This document shows positions 1-5,392 of a stretch of DNA of 5,418 nucleotides, in pieces (the stretch's first letter is position 1; each line of letters opens with the position of its first letter). The stretch lies in assembly GCA_045541375.1 (NCBI GenBank), contig JAZQJB010000020.1, forward strand, positions 1 through 5,418, read 5' to 3'. Source of the stretch: CAG-390 sp045541375 (GTDB lineage Bacteria > Bacillota > Clostridia > Oscillospirales > CAG-272). Below the pieces are notes generated by a model, which was given only the letters and a program-made list of their open reading frames with translations, had not been told where the DNA came from and ran no database searches. The translations under genes were made by a program, and so were the position numbers.

Positions 1-29
1 TGTAGGGAAGTATTGATCTCTGTCACCCC

Positions 30-44
30 GCGCCCGAAGGGCGC
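30..44. repeat. Small GC-rich hairpin
   Basis: GCGCCC (30-35) and GGGCGC (39-44) form a perfect 6-bp stem around a GAA triloop. The triloop design matches the neighbouring repeat hairpins, so this is probably part of the same REP-like cluster. It has no T-run on either side and is not a good terminator. Confidence 0.6.
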
Positions 45-60
45 AGCTCCCGTTGGTCGC

Positions 61-146
61 AGTGATATTCTCGCTACGCGAGAGTGATATTTCGCCTTCG
101 GCGAAGTGATATTCGCTGACGCGAGTGATATTTTGCCTTCGTCAAA
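61..146. repeat. AGTGATATT / mini-hairpin repeat array
   Basis: The nonamer AGTGATATT occurs four times, starting at 61, 83, 105 and 124, that is at 22, 22 and 19 nt spacing. Between copies lie short palindromes that differ in sequence but keep the same form: CTCGC-TAC-GCGAG (70-82), TTCGCC-TTC-GGCGAA (91-105) and TCGC-TGAC-GCGA (113-124). A fourth, decayed one follows (about 131-146), with a mismatched TTTG/CAAA stem, and the next nonamer has decayed to AAGTTAATG. Stem sequences vary while pairing is kept, which suggests selection on structure or spread as a REP/MITE-like intergenic element. No open reading frame or transposase accompanies it. Confidence 0.8.
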
Positions 147-153
147 GTTAATG

Positions 154-177
154 AAAAAATCCGCCACGGCGGATTTT
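154..177 (-). terminator. Intrinsic terminator of the coiled-coil gene
   Basis: Read on the minus strand, AAAATCCGCC pairs with GGCGGATTTT and is followed by a run of six T (159 down to 154). This is the classic rho-independent form. It lies about 140 nt beyond the stop codon of the leftward gene and is the first hairpin with a T-run downstream of it, so it is the likely transcript end. The right side also carries a shorter T-run (174-177), so weak activity on the plus strand is possible. Confidence 0.7.
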
Positions 178-194
178 CACATTTTTAATTATAA

Positions 195-222
195 TTCGCA
201 CTTGATTTGCCTTGGGTGCGAA
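195..222. repeat. 7-bp inverted repeat
   Basis: TTCGCAC (195-201) and GTGCGAA (216-222) are perfect inverted copies separated by 14 nt. They could form a hairpin in the 3' end of the leftward transcript. No T-run follows on the minus strand, and no regulator site of this sequence is recognised. Confidence 0.4.
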
Positions 223-254
223 AAATTTCGCGCGGTGCTGACTGCCCACCCCAA

Positions 255-276
255 CCCCTCCCGCAAGCGGGAGGGG
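255..276. repeat. Strong GC-rich hairpin
   Basis: CCCCTCCCGC (255-264) and GCGGGAGGGG (267-276) are perfect inverted copies; sterically this is a 9-bp stem closed by a CAAG tetraloop. It sits about 43 nt beyond the stop codon of the leftward gene. There is no T-run on either strand, so it is better read as an RNA 3'-end stabiliser or a dispersed intergenic palindrome than as a terminator. Confidence 0.65.
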
Positions 277-318
277 CAAATTTGAGCAAGTAATATTTCG
301 TGTTATCTGATTGATCAA

Positions 319-1221
319 TTATACCTCAAGCTCCGCCTTTATCTGTTCGTGCAGTTCGGTGCGCCGTTGTTCAACAACTTTCGCCCATCTGTCGCGGGCG
401 GGGATCAGTTTTTCTTGAACCTTTTGTATCTGCTGTATGAGGCAATCTGTTTCAGCTTTCCACTCGCTTATATCGTCGGGATAAATTCCGACTTCAATAT
501 TTATGTCAAAATTTATTTGCGAACCTACAAGGCTTGCATCAAGCCTTTTGATCTGACGGCACAGCGTATCAACTGTTTGTTGTGCTTGAGTTAAATTGAT
601 TTTTATATCAGAACGAAGGGGTGCATTGTGTTTTGCATTAAACAATGACAGACTCTGCGCGTAATTCTCGGATATTGCTAAGCTTTTTTCTGCAGCTTTC
701 GCATTATTCAAAGCTTCCGTGCATAGCGCAAGCGCCTCGTCGAGAGCAGTAAGTTTAGCCTCAATCCTTGTGAGTGAATCTACGGTATCGATTATCGCTT
801 TTGCGGCGGGAGAATCTATTGCTTTGATCTCATCAATTATCTGCGGGAGCAGTCTGCCGTAGCGCATATCACAGCCTCGGACTGCGCGAAGTTCGCGCTC
901 GTGTTTTGTTATTTCTTCATTGATCTCGTCGAGTTGATCTTGGATTTCAGAAAACTTTTCTTCCGCATCAAAAACTTCTGCTTTTTCTTTTTCGAGCTTT
1001 TTATCTTTCTGACCGATCACGGTATAGAAAACCGACGACACTGTCACTCCTTCGAGTTTTTCGACGTCTGCTTGTTCTTTTTGCAAAGATGTGCCGAGGT
1101 CATTCAATACGGATTCGAGTTCATCGCGTTTTGCATAAAGATCGGAAAGTATCGGATCAATTTTATTCTTTATCGCAAGCTCTTCGCAAAGCTTGCAAAA
1201 CTTATCATATAACGGGTGCAT
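319..1221 (-). CDS. Coiled-coil protein of unknown function
   Basis: This encodes a 300-residue protein that I do not recognise as a named family. It is highly charged, rich in Glu, Lys, Leu and Gln, and has no signal peptide or membrane segment, so it should be cytosolic. Heptad-like stretches suggest coiled coils at roughly residues 27-112, 150-190, 210-232 and 258-275. A hydrophobic island at about 59-69 (VTVSSVFYTVIG) breaks the first helix and is followed at once by a lysine/glutamate-rich helix (KKLEKEKAE, 74-82). This is the most motif-like part, and similar FY..hG..KLEKE patches occur, from memory, in uncharacterised bacterial coiled-coil proteins. The ATG start is supported by GGAGG at 1228-1232, 6 nt upstream. 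The gene diverges from the HAD gene. PspA was considered, but length, N terminus and the internal hydrophobic island do not match it. Confidence 0.85.
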   Translation of the reverse strand: MHPLYDKFCKLCEELAIKNKIDPILSDLYAKRDELESVLNDLGTSLQKEQADVEKLEGVTVSSVFYTVIGQKDKKLEKEKAEVFDAEEKFSEIQDQLDEINEEITKHERELRAVRGCDMRYGRLLPQIIDEIKAIDSPAAKAIIDTVDSLTRIEAKLTALDEALALCTEALNNAKAAEKSLAISENYAQSLSLFNAKHNAPLRSDIKINLTQAQQTVDTLCRQIKRLDASLVGSQINFDINIEVGIYPDDISEWKAETDCLIQQIQKVQEKLIPARDRWAKVVEQRRTELHEQIKAELEV

Positions 1222-1250
1222 TTCCTACCTCCGCGAGATTCTTTGGCTAC

Positions 1251-1279
1251 ATTATATCATAAATCTGTTGATTTGTAAA
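1251..1279 (-). promoter_or_regulatory. Sigma-A promoter of the coiled-coil gene
   Basis: On the minus strand there is a -35 box TTTACA (1279-1274, five of six consensus matches), a 17-bp spacer and a perfect -10 box TATAAT (1256-1251) preceded by TG at the extended -10 position. Transcription should begin near 1244, leaving a leader of about 22 nt with the GGAGG site. Its -35 box directly abuts the -35 box of the HAD promoter. Confidence 0.75.
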
Positions 1280-1296
1280 TAAAAATATGCTATAAT
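1268..1296 (+). promoter_or_regulatory. Sigma-A promoter of the HAD gene
   Basis: There is a -35 box TTGATT (1268-1273, four of six matches), a 17-bp spacer, and a perfect -10 box TATAAT (1291-1296) with TG at 1288-1289 forming an extended -10. Start of transcription is expected near 1303, giving a leader of about 25 nt. The sequence AATCAA lies at 1299-1304 and 1307-1312, and its inverse TTGATT is the -35 box itself, so a regulator site overlapping the promoter is possible. Confidence 0.75.
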
Positions 1297-1327
1297 AGAA
1301 TCAACGAATCAAAGGAGCACCTCTGCA

Positions 1328-1945
1328 ATGATAAAAAACGTAGTTCTTGACATCGGAAACGTGCTGGTTTCCTTTTATCCCGATATTTACATCTCGCAGT
1401 TCATCACCAAAAAGGGCGAGATCGATTATTATACAAACATTTGCTTCAAAAGCGCGGAGTGGCGGTGCGGGGATCTCGGCACGAAGTCGCGCGGGGAGAT
1501 CATTGACGCGATCTGCGAAAAATACCCTGAGGATGCTGCAAACGTGCGTATGATCATGGAAAACTGCGACGATATGCTCCGCGTTTCAAAGAAAAATACC
1601 GAGGTCGTCAAGCGGCTGAAGGCGGCTGGGGTGGGAGTTTACTTCCTTTCAAATACGACAGATCACGCCTTTGAGCACATGAGCTCGGCTTACGAGGTGT
1701 TTTCTTATCTCGACGGCGGGATCGCCTCCTACCGTGAGGGAGTGGCAAAGCCGAGTGCCGAGATCTTCGAGCTCTTCCTTTCGCGTTACGGCAAGTGCGC
1801 AGAGGAATGCGTATTCGTGGACGATATGCCCCAAAACGTAGAATCCGCAAGGAAGGTTGGCTTCAACGGGATCATCCTCAAGAATATTGATGATCTTGAA
1901 GATGAGCTCTGCAGATTCCCGGAGCTTGCAAAGGTATTGAAGTAA
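1328..1945 (+). CDS. HAD-family phosphatase (subfamily IA, YihX-like)
   Basis: The 205-residue protein is a haloacid dehalogenase-superfamily hydrolase, expected to be a soluble cytosolic phosphatase acting on a small phosphorylated metabolite. All four motifs are visible: motif I VLDIGNVL with the nucleophile Asp8, motif II FLSNT with Ser109, motif III with Lys141 in KPSAEIF, and motif IV FVDDMPQNVESA with Asp165 and Asp166. The second Asp of motif I is Gly10, which is normal in the DxGNV group that includes Escherichia coli YihX (an alpha-glucose-1-phosphate phosphatase) and the N-terminal domain of epoxide hydrolase. The helical cap lies at about residues 15-90. Length is typical. AAAGGAG at 1311-1317 supports the ATG start. 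The substrate cannot be assigned. It is transcribed alone, ending at the terminator at 1951-1986. Confidence 0.93.
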   Translation: MIKNVVLDIGNVLVSFYPDIYISQFITKKGEIDYYTNICFKSAEWRCGDLGTKSRGEIIDAICEKYPEDAANVRMIMENCDDMLRVSKKNTEVVKRLKAAGVGVYFLSNTTDHAFEHMSSAYEVFSYLDGGIASYREGVAKPSAEIFELFLSRYGKCAEECVFVDDMPQNVESARKVGFNGIILKNIDDLEDELCRFPELAKVLK

Positions 1946-1950
1946 TGAGC

Positions 1951-1986
1951 AAAATGAACCGCACCCACGGGGTGCGGTTCATTTTT
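1951..1986 (+). terminator. Strong intrinsic terminator after the HAD gene
   Basis: The arms at 1951-1966 and 1970-1985 form a perfect 16-bp stem around an ACG loop, with core ACCGCACCC/GGGTGCGGT, ending in a run of five T (1982-1986). It starts 5 nt after the HAD stop codon. It should separate HAD transcription from the downstream operon. The A-run on the left arm gives T residues on the other strand too, so it may be bidirectional. Confidence 0.92.
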
Positions 1987-2008
1987 GTTAGATTTTTATA
2001 TAAAATTG

Positions 2009-2037
2009 TAGACAAGTGAAAGAGTTTGTGCTATAAT
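2009..2037 (+). promoter_or_regulatory. Sigma-A promoter of the SPFH/zinc-ribbon/TPM operon
   Basis: There is a -35 box TAGACA (2009-2014, five of six matches), a 17-bp spacer, and a perfect -10 box TATAAT (2032-2037) with TG at 2029-2030 as an extended -10. Transcription should start near 2044, leaving a leader of about 35 nt that is A-rich and carries AAAGGAG (2064-2070) 8 nt before the ATG. It looks like a strong housekeeping promoter. I see no sigma-W type site (AAC/CGTA boxes), although the B. subtilis homologues are under sigma-W. Confidence 0.8.
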
Positions 2038-2078
2038 AAAAAAGAAAAAACTTATCATTATATAAAGGAGTAAGTATT

Positions 2079-3470
2079 ATGGGACTTATTAAAGCCGGAT
2101 TTGGCGCCCTCGGAGGCGTGCTTGCAGATCAGTGGAAGGAATTTTTCTATTGTGACGCTTTGGATATGGATACCTTGGTGGTCAAGGGTCAGAAGAGAGT
2201 CGGCGGACGCAGCTCCAATACAAAGGGCAGCGACAACGTTATCTCGAATGGCTCGGGCATCGCCGTTGCGGACGGTCAGTGTATGATCATTGTTGAGCAG
2301 GGCAAGGTCGTTGAGGTTTGCGCGGAGCCGGGTGAGTACACTTATGATAAGTCTACCGAGCCTTCGATCTTTGCGGGTTCGTTTGGCGAGAGCCTCAAGC
2401 AGACCTTCCTCGCAATCGGCAAGCGTTTCACCTACGGCGGCGACACGGGCAAGGATCAGAGAGTTTATTATTTCAACACCAAGGAGATAATGGGCAACAA
2501 GTTCGGTACCCCCAGCCCCATCATCTTTGAGGTGATGAACAAGAATATCGGCTTCAGCCGCACCGTCAACGTTCGTTGCAACGGTGTGTATTCCTACGTC
2601 ATCAGCAATCCTCTCGTTTTCTATACCAAGGTCTGCGGAAATGTTGAGCAGGCGTTTACCCGCGATCAGATCGACGAGCAGATGAGAGCCGAGTTTATCT
2701 CCGCGCTTCAGCCCGCTTTCGGCGCGCTTGCGGAGATGGAGCTTCGTCCCGCACAGCTTCCCGCAAAGGTCAACGAGCTCAAAAAGGCGATGAATGACGC
2801 TTTGAAGTTCGAGTGGGTCGAGTCGCGCGGTATTACCGTTGAAAAGATCGCGCTCAACCCCATCACTCTGAATCCCGAGGATATGAAGAAGATCCAGGAG
2901 ATGGAGGATTCGATGTCCTACGGCACAAACGCCGCAATGATGGCGGGACGTATGACATCCGCAACCGCAACGGCTATGGAAACCGCGGCGGGCAACAGCG
3001 CGGGCGCAATGACCGGATTTATGGGTATGAATATGGCAGGCGGCGCAATGGGCGGAGGATTTGGCGCGGCTCAGCAGCTTTATAATATGGGTCAGGAGCA
3101 GCAGGCAGAGAAAAAGGCTGCCGACTCTTGGAAGTGCTCCTGCGGAGCAAGTGCAACGGGCAAATTCTGCGCCGAGTGCGGAGCTAAAAAGCCCGAGGTT
3201 CAGGGTTGGAAGTGCGCTTGCGGCACGGTCGCTACCGGCAAATTCTGCCCCGAATGCGGAAGCCCCAAGCCCGCGGATGACGGCGGATGGACCTGCTCTT
3301 GCGGCGCAAAGAATACGGGCAAGTTCTGCCAGAACTGCGGTTCTAAGAAGCCCGCGGGCGTTCCTCAGTATAAGTGCGACAAGTGCGGCTGGCAGCCCGA
3401 GGATCCCACAAAAGCTCCCCGTTTCTGCCCCGAATGCGGAGATCCCTTTGACAATGGAGATATCGTCTGA
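2079..3470 (+). CDS. ydjI: SPFH-domain protein with four C-terminal zinc ribbons (YdjI-like)
   Basis: The 463-residue protein has three parts. Residues about 20-275 are the SPFH/band-7-like core, with the opening typical of the group often annotated as 'virion core protein' or YdjI (ADQWKEFFYCDALDMD, then VVKGQKRVGGRSSNTKG). Residues about 284-333 are a flexible Met/Gly/Ala-rich linker. Residues 351-454 hold four zinc ribbons with cysteines 353/355/364/367, 379/381/390/393, 406/408/417/420 and 433/436/450/453. The first three are near-identical CxCG...GKFCxxCG units; the fourth has CxxCG spacing. No signal peptide or clear membrane helix is present, so it is probably a cytosolic protein that assembles at the membrane face. 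In B. subtilis YdjI helps hold PspA at the membrane; the same scaffold role is inferred here. As I recall, the B. subtilis protein is shorter, so the tail looks expanded. It is the first gene of a three-gene operon. Confidence 0.93.
   Translation: MGLIKAGFGALGGVLADQWKEFFYCDALDMDTLVVKGQKRVGGRSSNTKGSDNVISNGSGIAVADGQCMIIVEQGKVVEVCAEPGEYTYDKSTEPSIFAGSFGESLKQTFLAIGKRFTYGGDTGKDQRVYYFNTKEIMGNKFGTPSPIIFEVMNKNIGFSRTVNVRCNGVYSYVISNPLVFYTKVCGNVEQAFTRDQIDEQMRAEFISALQPAFGALAEMELRPAQLPAKVNELKKAMNDALKFEWVESRGITVEKIALNPITLNPEDMKKIQEMEDSMSYGTNAAMMAGRMTSATATAMETAAGNSAGAMTGFMGMNMAGGAMGGGFGAAQQLYNMGQEQQAEKKAADSWKCSCGASATGKFCAECGAKKPEVQGWKCACGTVATGKFCPECGSPKPADDGGWTCSCGAKNTGKFCQNCGSKKPAGVPQYKCDKCGWQPEDPTKAPRFCPECGDPFDNGDIV
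3129..3440 (+). repeat. In-gene tandem zinc-ribbon repeats
   Basis: This is the coding part of the SPFH protein's tail. Three W-x-C-x-C-G...G-K-F-C-x-x-C-G units begin at 3129, 3207 and 3288, with 26- and 27-codon periods and 18-residue cores joined by K-K-P or P-K-P linkers. A fourth, more diverged ribbon spans about 3369-3440. The similarity between the first three points to duplication within the gene, although their codons already differ, so it is not very recent. Confidence 0.85.
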
Positions 3471-3491
3471 TATAAGCGAACAATCTTATAC

Positions 3492-3498
3492 AAAGGAG
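3492..3498 (+). promoter_or_regulatory. Ribosome-binding site supporting a TTG start
   Basis: AAAGGAG at 3492-3498 lies 9 nt before the TTG at 3508. No ATG or GTG at a suitable distance is in frame, and the protein sequence that follows (MAELQQFKCPCC) begins as expected for a zinc-ribbon N terminus, so TTG is accepted as the start codon. Confidence 0.85.
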
Positions 3499-3507
3499 TG
3501 AGCTCTG

Positions 3508-4593
3508 TTGGCTGAATTACAGCAATTTAAGTGCCCGTGTTGTGACGGCGCCATAGAATTTGACAGCAAATCGCAAAAAATGAAGTGCCCATATTGCGGC
3601 ACCGAATTTGAGCTCGAAGCCCTTCAGGCTTATGATGAAGCTCTGAAGGCTCAACCCGAGGACAATATGCAATGGGAAGCCGAGGCGGGAACTCAATGGC
3701 AGGAAGGCGAGACCGACGGAATGAGGGTCTACACCTGCAACTCCTGCGGCGGCGAGATCGTGGGCGATGAGAACACGGGCGCAACAGAATGCCCCTTCTG
3801 CGGCAATCCCGTTGTAATGACGGGTCAGTTTTCGGGAAGTCTGCGTCCCGACCTGGTCATCCCCTTCAAGCTTGACAAAAAAGCGGCGATCGAAGCACTC
3901 AAGAAGCATTATTTCGGCAAAAAGCTTCTGCCGAAGGTCTTTCAGGATGAAAACCGCATCAAGGAAGTCAAGGGCATCTACGTCCCCTTCTGGCTCTTTG
4001 GCGCGGATGCGGACGGCTACGTGCGCTACAAGGCGACGAGGATCCGCTCGTGGAGCGACAGCAATTACAGATACACCGAAACAAGCTACTATACCGTCGT
4101 GCGCGCGGGCGAGATCGGATTTGAAAACGTCCCCGTGGACGGCTCGACAAAGATCGACGATGCTTTGATGGAGTCGATCGAGCCCTTCGATATTTCCGAA
4201 GCGGTCGATTATAACAGCGCTTATCTTGCGGGATTTTTTGCGGATAAGTACGACGTCGACGCGGAAAGCAGTATCGAGCGCGCAAATGAGCGAATCAAGC
4301 AGACCACGCGTGATGCGTTTGCCGATACCGTTCACGGATACACCACCGTTACACCCGTCAGCACCAACATCAGCCTTTCGGGCGGCAAGGCGAAGTATGC
4401 GCTTTATCCCGTCTGGATGCTGACCACACAATGGAACGGTAAGACCTACACCTTTGCCATGAACGCGCAAACAGGCAAGATCGTCGGCGACCTGCCGATG
4501 GATAAGGCGTTATATCGCAAGTGGCTGTTTGGCGTTGCAGGAGCTGTCAGCGCGGCGGTTTTCGCGTTGAGCTACCTCTTGTGGCTCTTGTAA
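3508..4593 (+). CDS. ydjG: Double zinc-ribbon protein with C-terminal membrane anchor (YdjG-like)
   Basis: The 361-residue protein starts with two zinc ribbons often labelled 'TFIIB-type': cysteines 9/12 with 27/30, and 77/80 with 95/98, joined by an acidic Glu/Gln-rich linker (about 40-72). A large alpha/beta region follows (about 105-330), with KGIYVPFWLFGADADG and YALYPVWMLTTQWNGK as conserved-looking patches. Residues about 339-361 form one hydrophobic helix at the very end, so this should be a tail-anchored membrane protein with its body in the cytosol. In B. subtilis, YdjG with YdjH forms the membrane platform that recruits PspA; that role is inferred here. Despite the 'TFIIB' label there is no reason to expect DNA binding. 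It starts 37 nt after the SPFH gene and ends 13 nt before the TPM gene, with no promoter or terminator between them. Confidence 0.92.
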   Translation: MAELQQFKCPCCDGAIEFDSKSQKMKCPYCGTEFELEALQAYDEALKAQPEDNMQWEAEAGTQWQEGETDGMRVYTCNSCGGEIVGDENTGATECPFCGNPVVMTGQFSGSLRPDLVIPFKLDKKAAIEALKKHYFGKKLLPKVFQDENRIKEVKGIYVPFWLFGADADGYVRYKATRIRSWSDSNYRYTETSYYTVVRAGEIGFENVPVDGSTKIDDALMESIEPFDISEAVDYNSAYLAGFFADKYDVDAESSIERANERIKQTTRDAFADTVHGYTTVTPVSTNISLSGGKAKYALYPVWMLTTQWNGKTYTFAMNAQTGKIVGDLPMDKALYRKWLFGVAGAVSAAVFALSYLLWLL

Positions 4594-4598
4594 GGAGG
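4592..4598 (+). promoter_or_regulatory. Ribosome-binding site that sets the TPM gene start
   Basis: AAGGAGG at 4592-4598 overlaps the stop codon of the preceding gene. It places the ATG at 4607 at an ideal 8-nt distance. An upstream in-frame GTG at 4598 lies inside this site and cannot be the start, and a GTG at 4604 is only one codon away and less likely. The overlap suggests translational coupling with the zinc-ribbon gene. Confidence 0.85.
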
Positions 4599-4606
4599 TG
4601 TGCGTG

Positions 4607-5359
4607 ATGAAAAGAAAGATTTTATCTTTGGCAATGGTCATTCTGATCTGTTTCAGCTTGACCTTTGCGGCTTCGGCGGCCTCGGCTGATTTCGTGGTTG
4701 ACGGCGCAGACCTGCTTTCCGAATCCGAAGAAAACGCATTACATACAACTCTTGCAGACCTTTCGGGCAAATATAATGTTCAGATCGCCGTGGTGACCGT
4801 GTCTTCAACGAACGGCTACGGTGCCGATGTATTCGTTGAAGATTACTACGACAACAACGGCTACGGTTATGGCAATGACAAGGCGGGCGTTCTGCTTTTG
4901 GTGTGCATGGATGAGCGCGAATACAGGATCCTCAGCAACGGTTTCGCGGCAGATGCGATCACGATGGAGTACATAGATTATATCTCCGATGCCATCGTTT
5001 CCGATCTGTCGGCGGGCGACTATGCGTCGGCTTTCGAGACCTTCGCGGAGGAATGTGACTATTACATCAACGGATATATCAACGGTTTTCCGTTTGATTT
5101 CAAAGCAAATCTGATCCTTGCGCTGATCGTTGGTTTGGTTGTTGGTTTGATCGTAGCCTCGACCTTGAAGGCACAGCTTAAGTCTGTCCGCAGACAGAAT
5201 CAGGCGAATGTCTACGTCAAAGAGGGCAGCATGAAGATCACGCGCTCGGGGGACTATTATATGTATCGCACTGTCACCCGAACCGAAAAGCCCAAGAGCA
5301 ATTCGTCATCCTCCTCACCCTCCGGATCGTCGAGAAACGTCGGCGGAGGAAGATTTTAA
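4607..5359 (+). CDS. ydjH: TPM-domain membrane protein (YdjH-like)
   Basis: From ATG 4607 the protein is 250 residues. It has a signal peptide (KRK, hydrophobic core 5-20, then AASAASA with likely cleavage after Ala24 or Ala27), a TPM domain at about 29-160 (DFVVDGADLLSESEE, VQIAVVTV, GNDKAGVLLLVCMDEREYRIL), one membrane helix at about 168-186 (LILALIVGLVVGLIV), and a cytosolic tail with basic, tyrosine- and serine-rich parts ending GGGRF. The TPM domain therefore faces outside and the tail inside. TPM domains have been linked to phosphatase activity in a plant thylakoid protein and to assembly roles in others; which applies here is unknown. In B. subtilis YdjH acts with YdjG in membrane recruitment of PspA. 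It is the last gene of the operon, followed directly by a terminator. Confidence 0.92.
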   Translation: MKRKILSLAMVILICFSLTFAASAASADFVVDGADLLSESEENALHTTLADLSGKYNVQIAVVTVSSTNGYGADVFVEDYYDNNGYGYGNDKAGVLLLVCMDEREYRILSNGFAADAITMEYIDYISDAIVSDLSAGDYASAFETFAEECDYYINGYINGFPFDFKANLILALIVGLVVGLIVASTLKAQLKSVRRQNQANVYVKEGSMKITRSGDYYMYRTVTRTEKPKSNSSSSSPSGSSRNVGGGRF

Positions 5360-5361
5360 TC

Positions 5362-5387
5362 AAAAAGACCGCTTTGGGGGTCTTTTT
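5362..5387 (+). terminator. Intrinsic terminator of the operon
   Basis: AAAAAGACC (5362-5370) and GGTCTTTTT (5379-5387) form a perfect 9-bp stem with an 8-nt loop, ending in five T. It begins 2 nt after the stop codon of the TPM gene, so the operon very likely ends here. Confidence 0.85.
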
Positions 5388-5392
5388 AATTA

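Larger units (their letters stand above)
1..318. other. Non-coding region rich in small palindromes
   Basis: I see no convincing gene in this stretch. It holds a GC-rich hairpin at 30-44, a four-unit repeat array at 61-146, a leftward terminator at 154-177, a 7-bp inverted repeat at 195-222 and a GC-rich hairpin at 255-276. Each is listed separately. The region lies downstream of the leftward coiled-coil gene, so part of it is probably the 3' untranslated end of that transcript. Confidence 0.8.

Noticed and set aside
61..146. CRISPR array
   Set aside because: Repeats are only 9 bp, the intervening segments are themselves palindromic rather than unique spacers, and no cas gene is present.
255..276. 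GC-rich hairpin as the terminator of the leftward gene
   Set aside because: No T-run follows on the minus strand; the hairpin at 154-177 with six T fits far better.
349..1212. Plus-strand open frames at 349-594 and 901-1212 within the coiled-coil gene
   Set aside because: Both are shadows of the leftward gene, rich in Phe and Leu because they read the complement of Lys/Glu codons, and have no supporting start signals.
319..1221. The coiled-coil protein as the missing PspA
   Set aside because: It is about 75 residues longer than a usual PspA, lacks the typical PspA N-terminal amphipathic start, and has an internal hydrophobic island not found in PspA.
3517..4470. A 317-codon open frame on the minus strand, antisense to the zinc-ribbon gene
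   Set aside because: It mirrors the codon pattern of the strongly supported YdjG-like gene, has no convincing ribosome-binding site, and its translation shows no recognisable domain.
4598..4606. A GTG start at 4598 for the TPM gene, adding three residues
   Set aside because: This GTG lies within the AAGGAGG ribosome-binding site (4592-4598); the ATG at 4607 has ideal spacing and gives a standard signal peptide.
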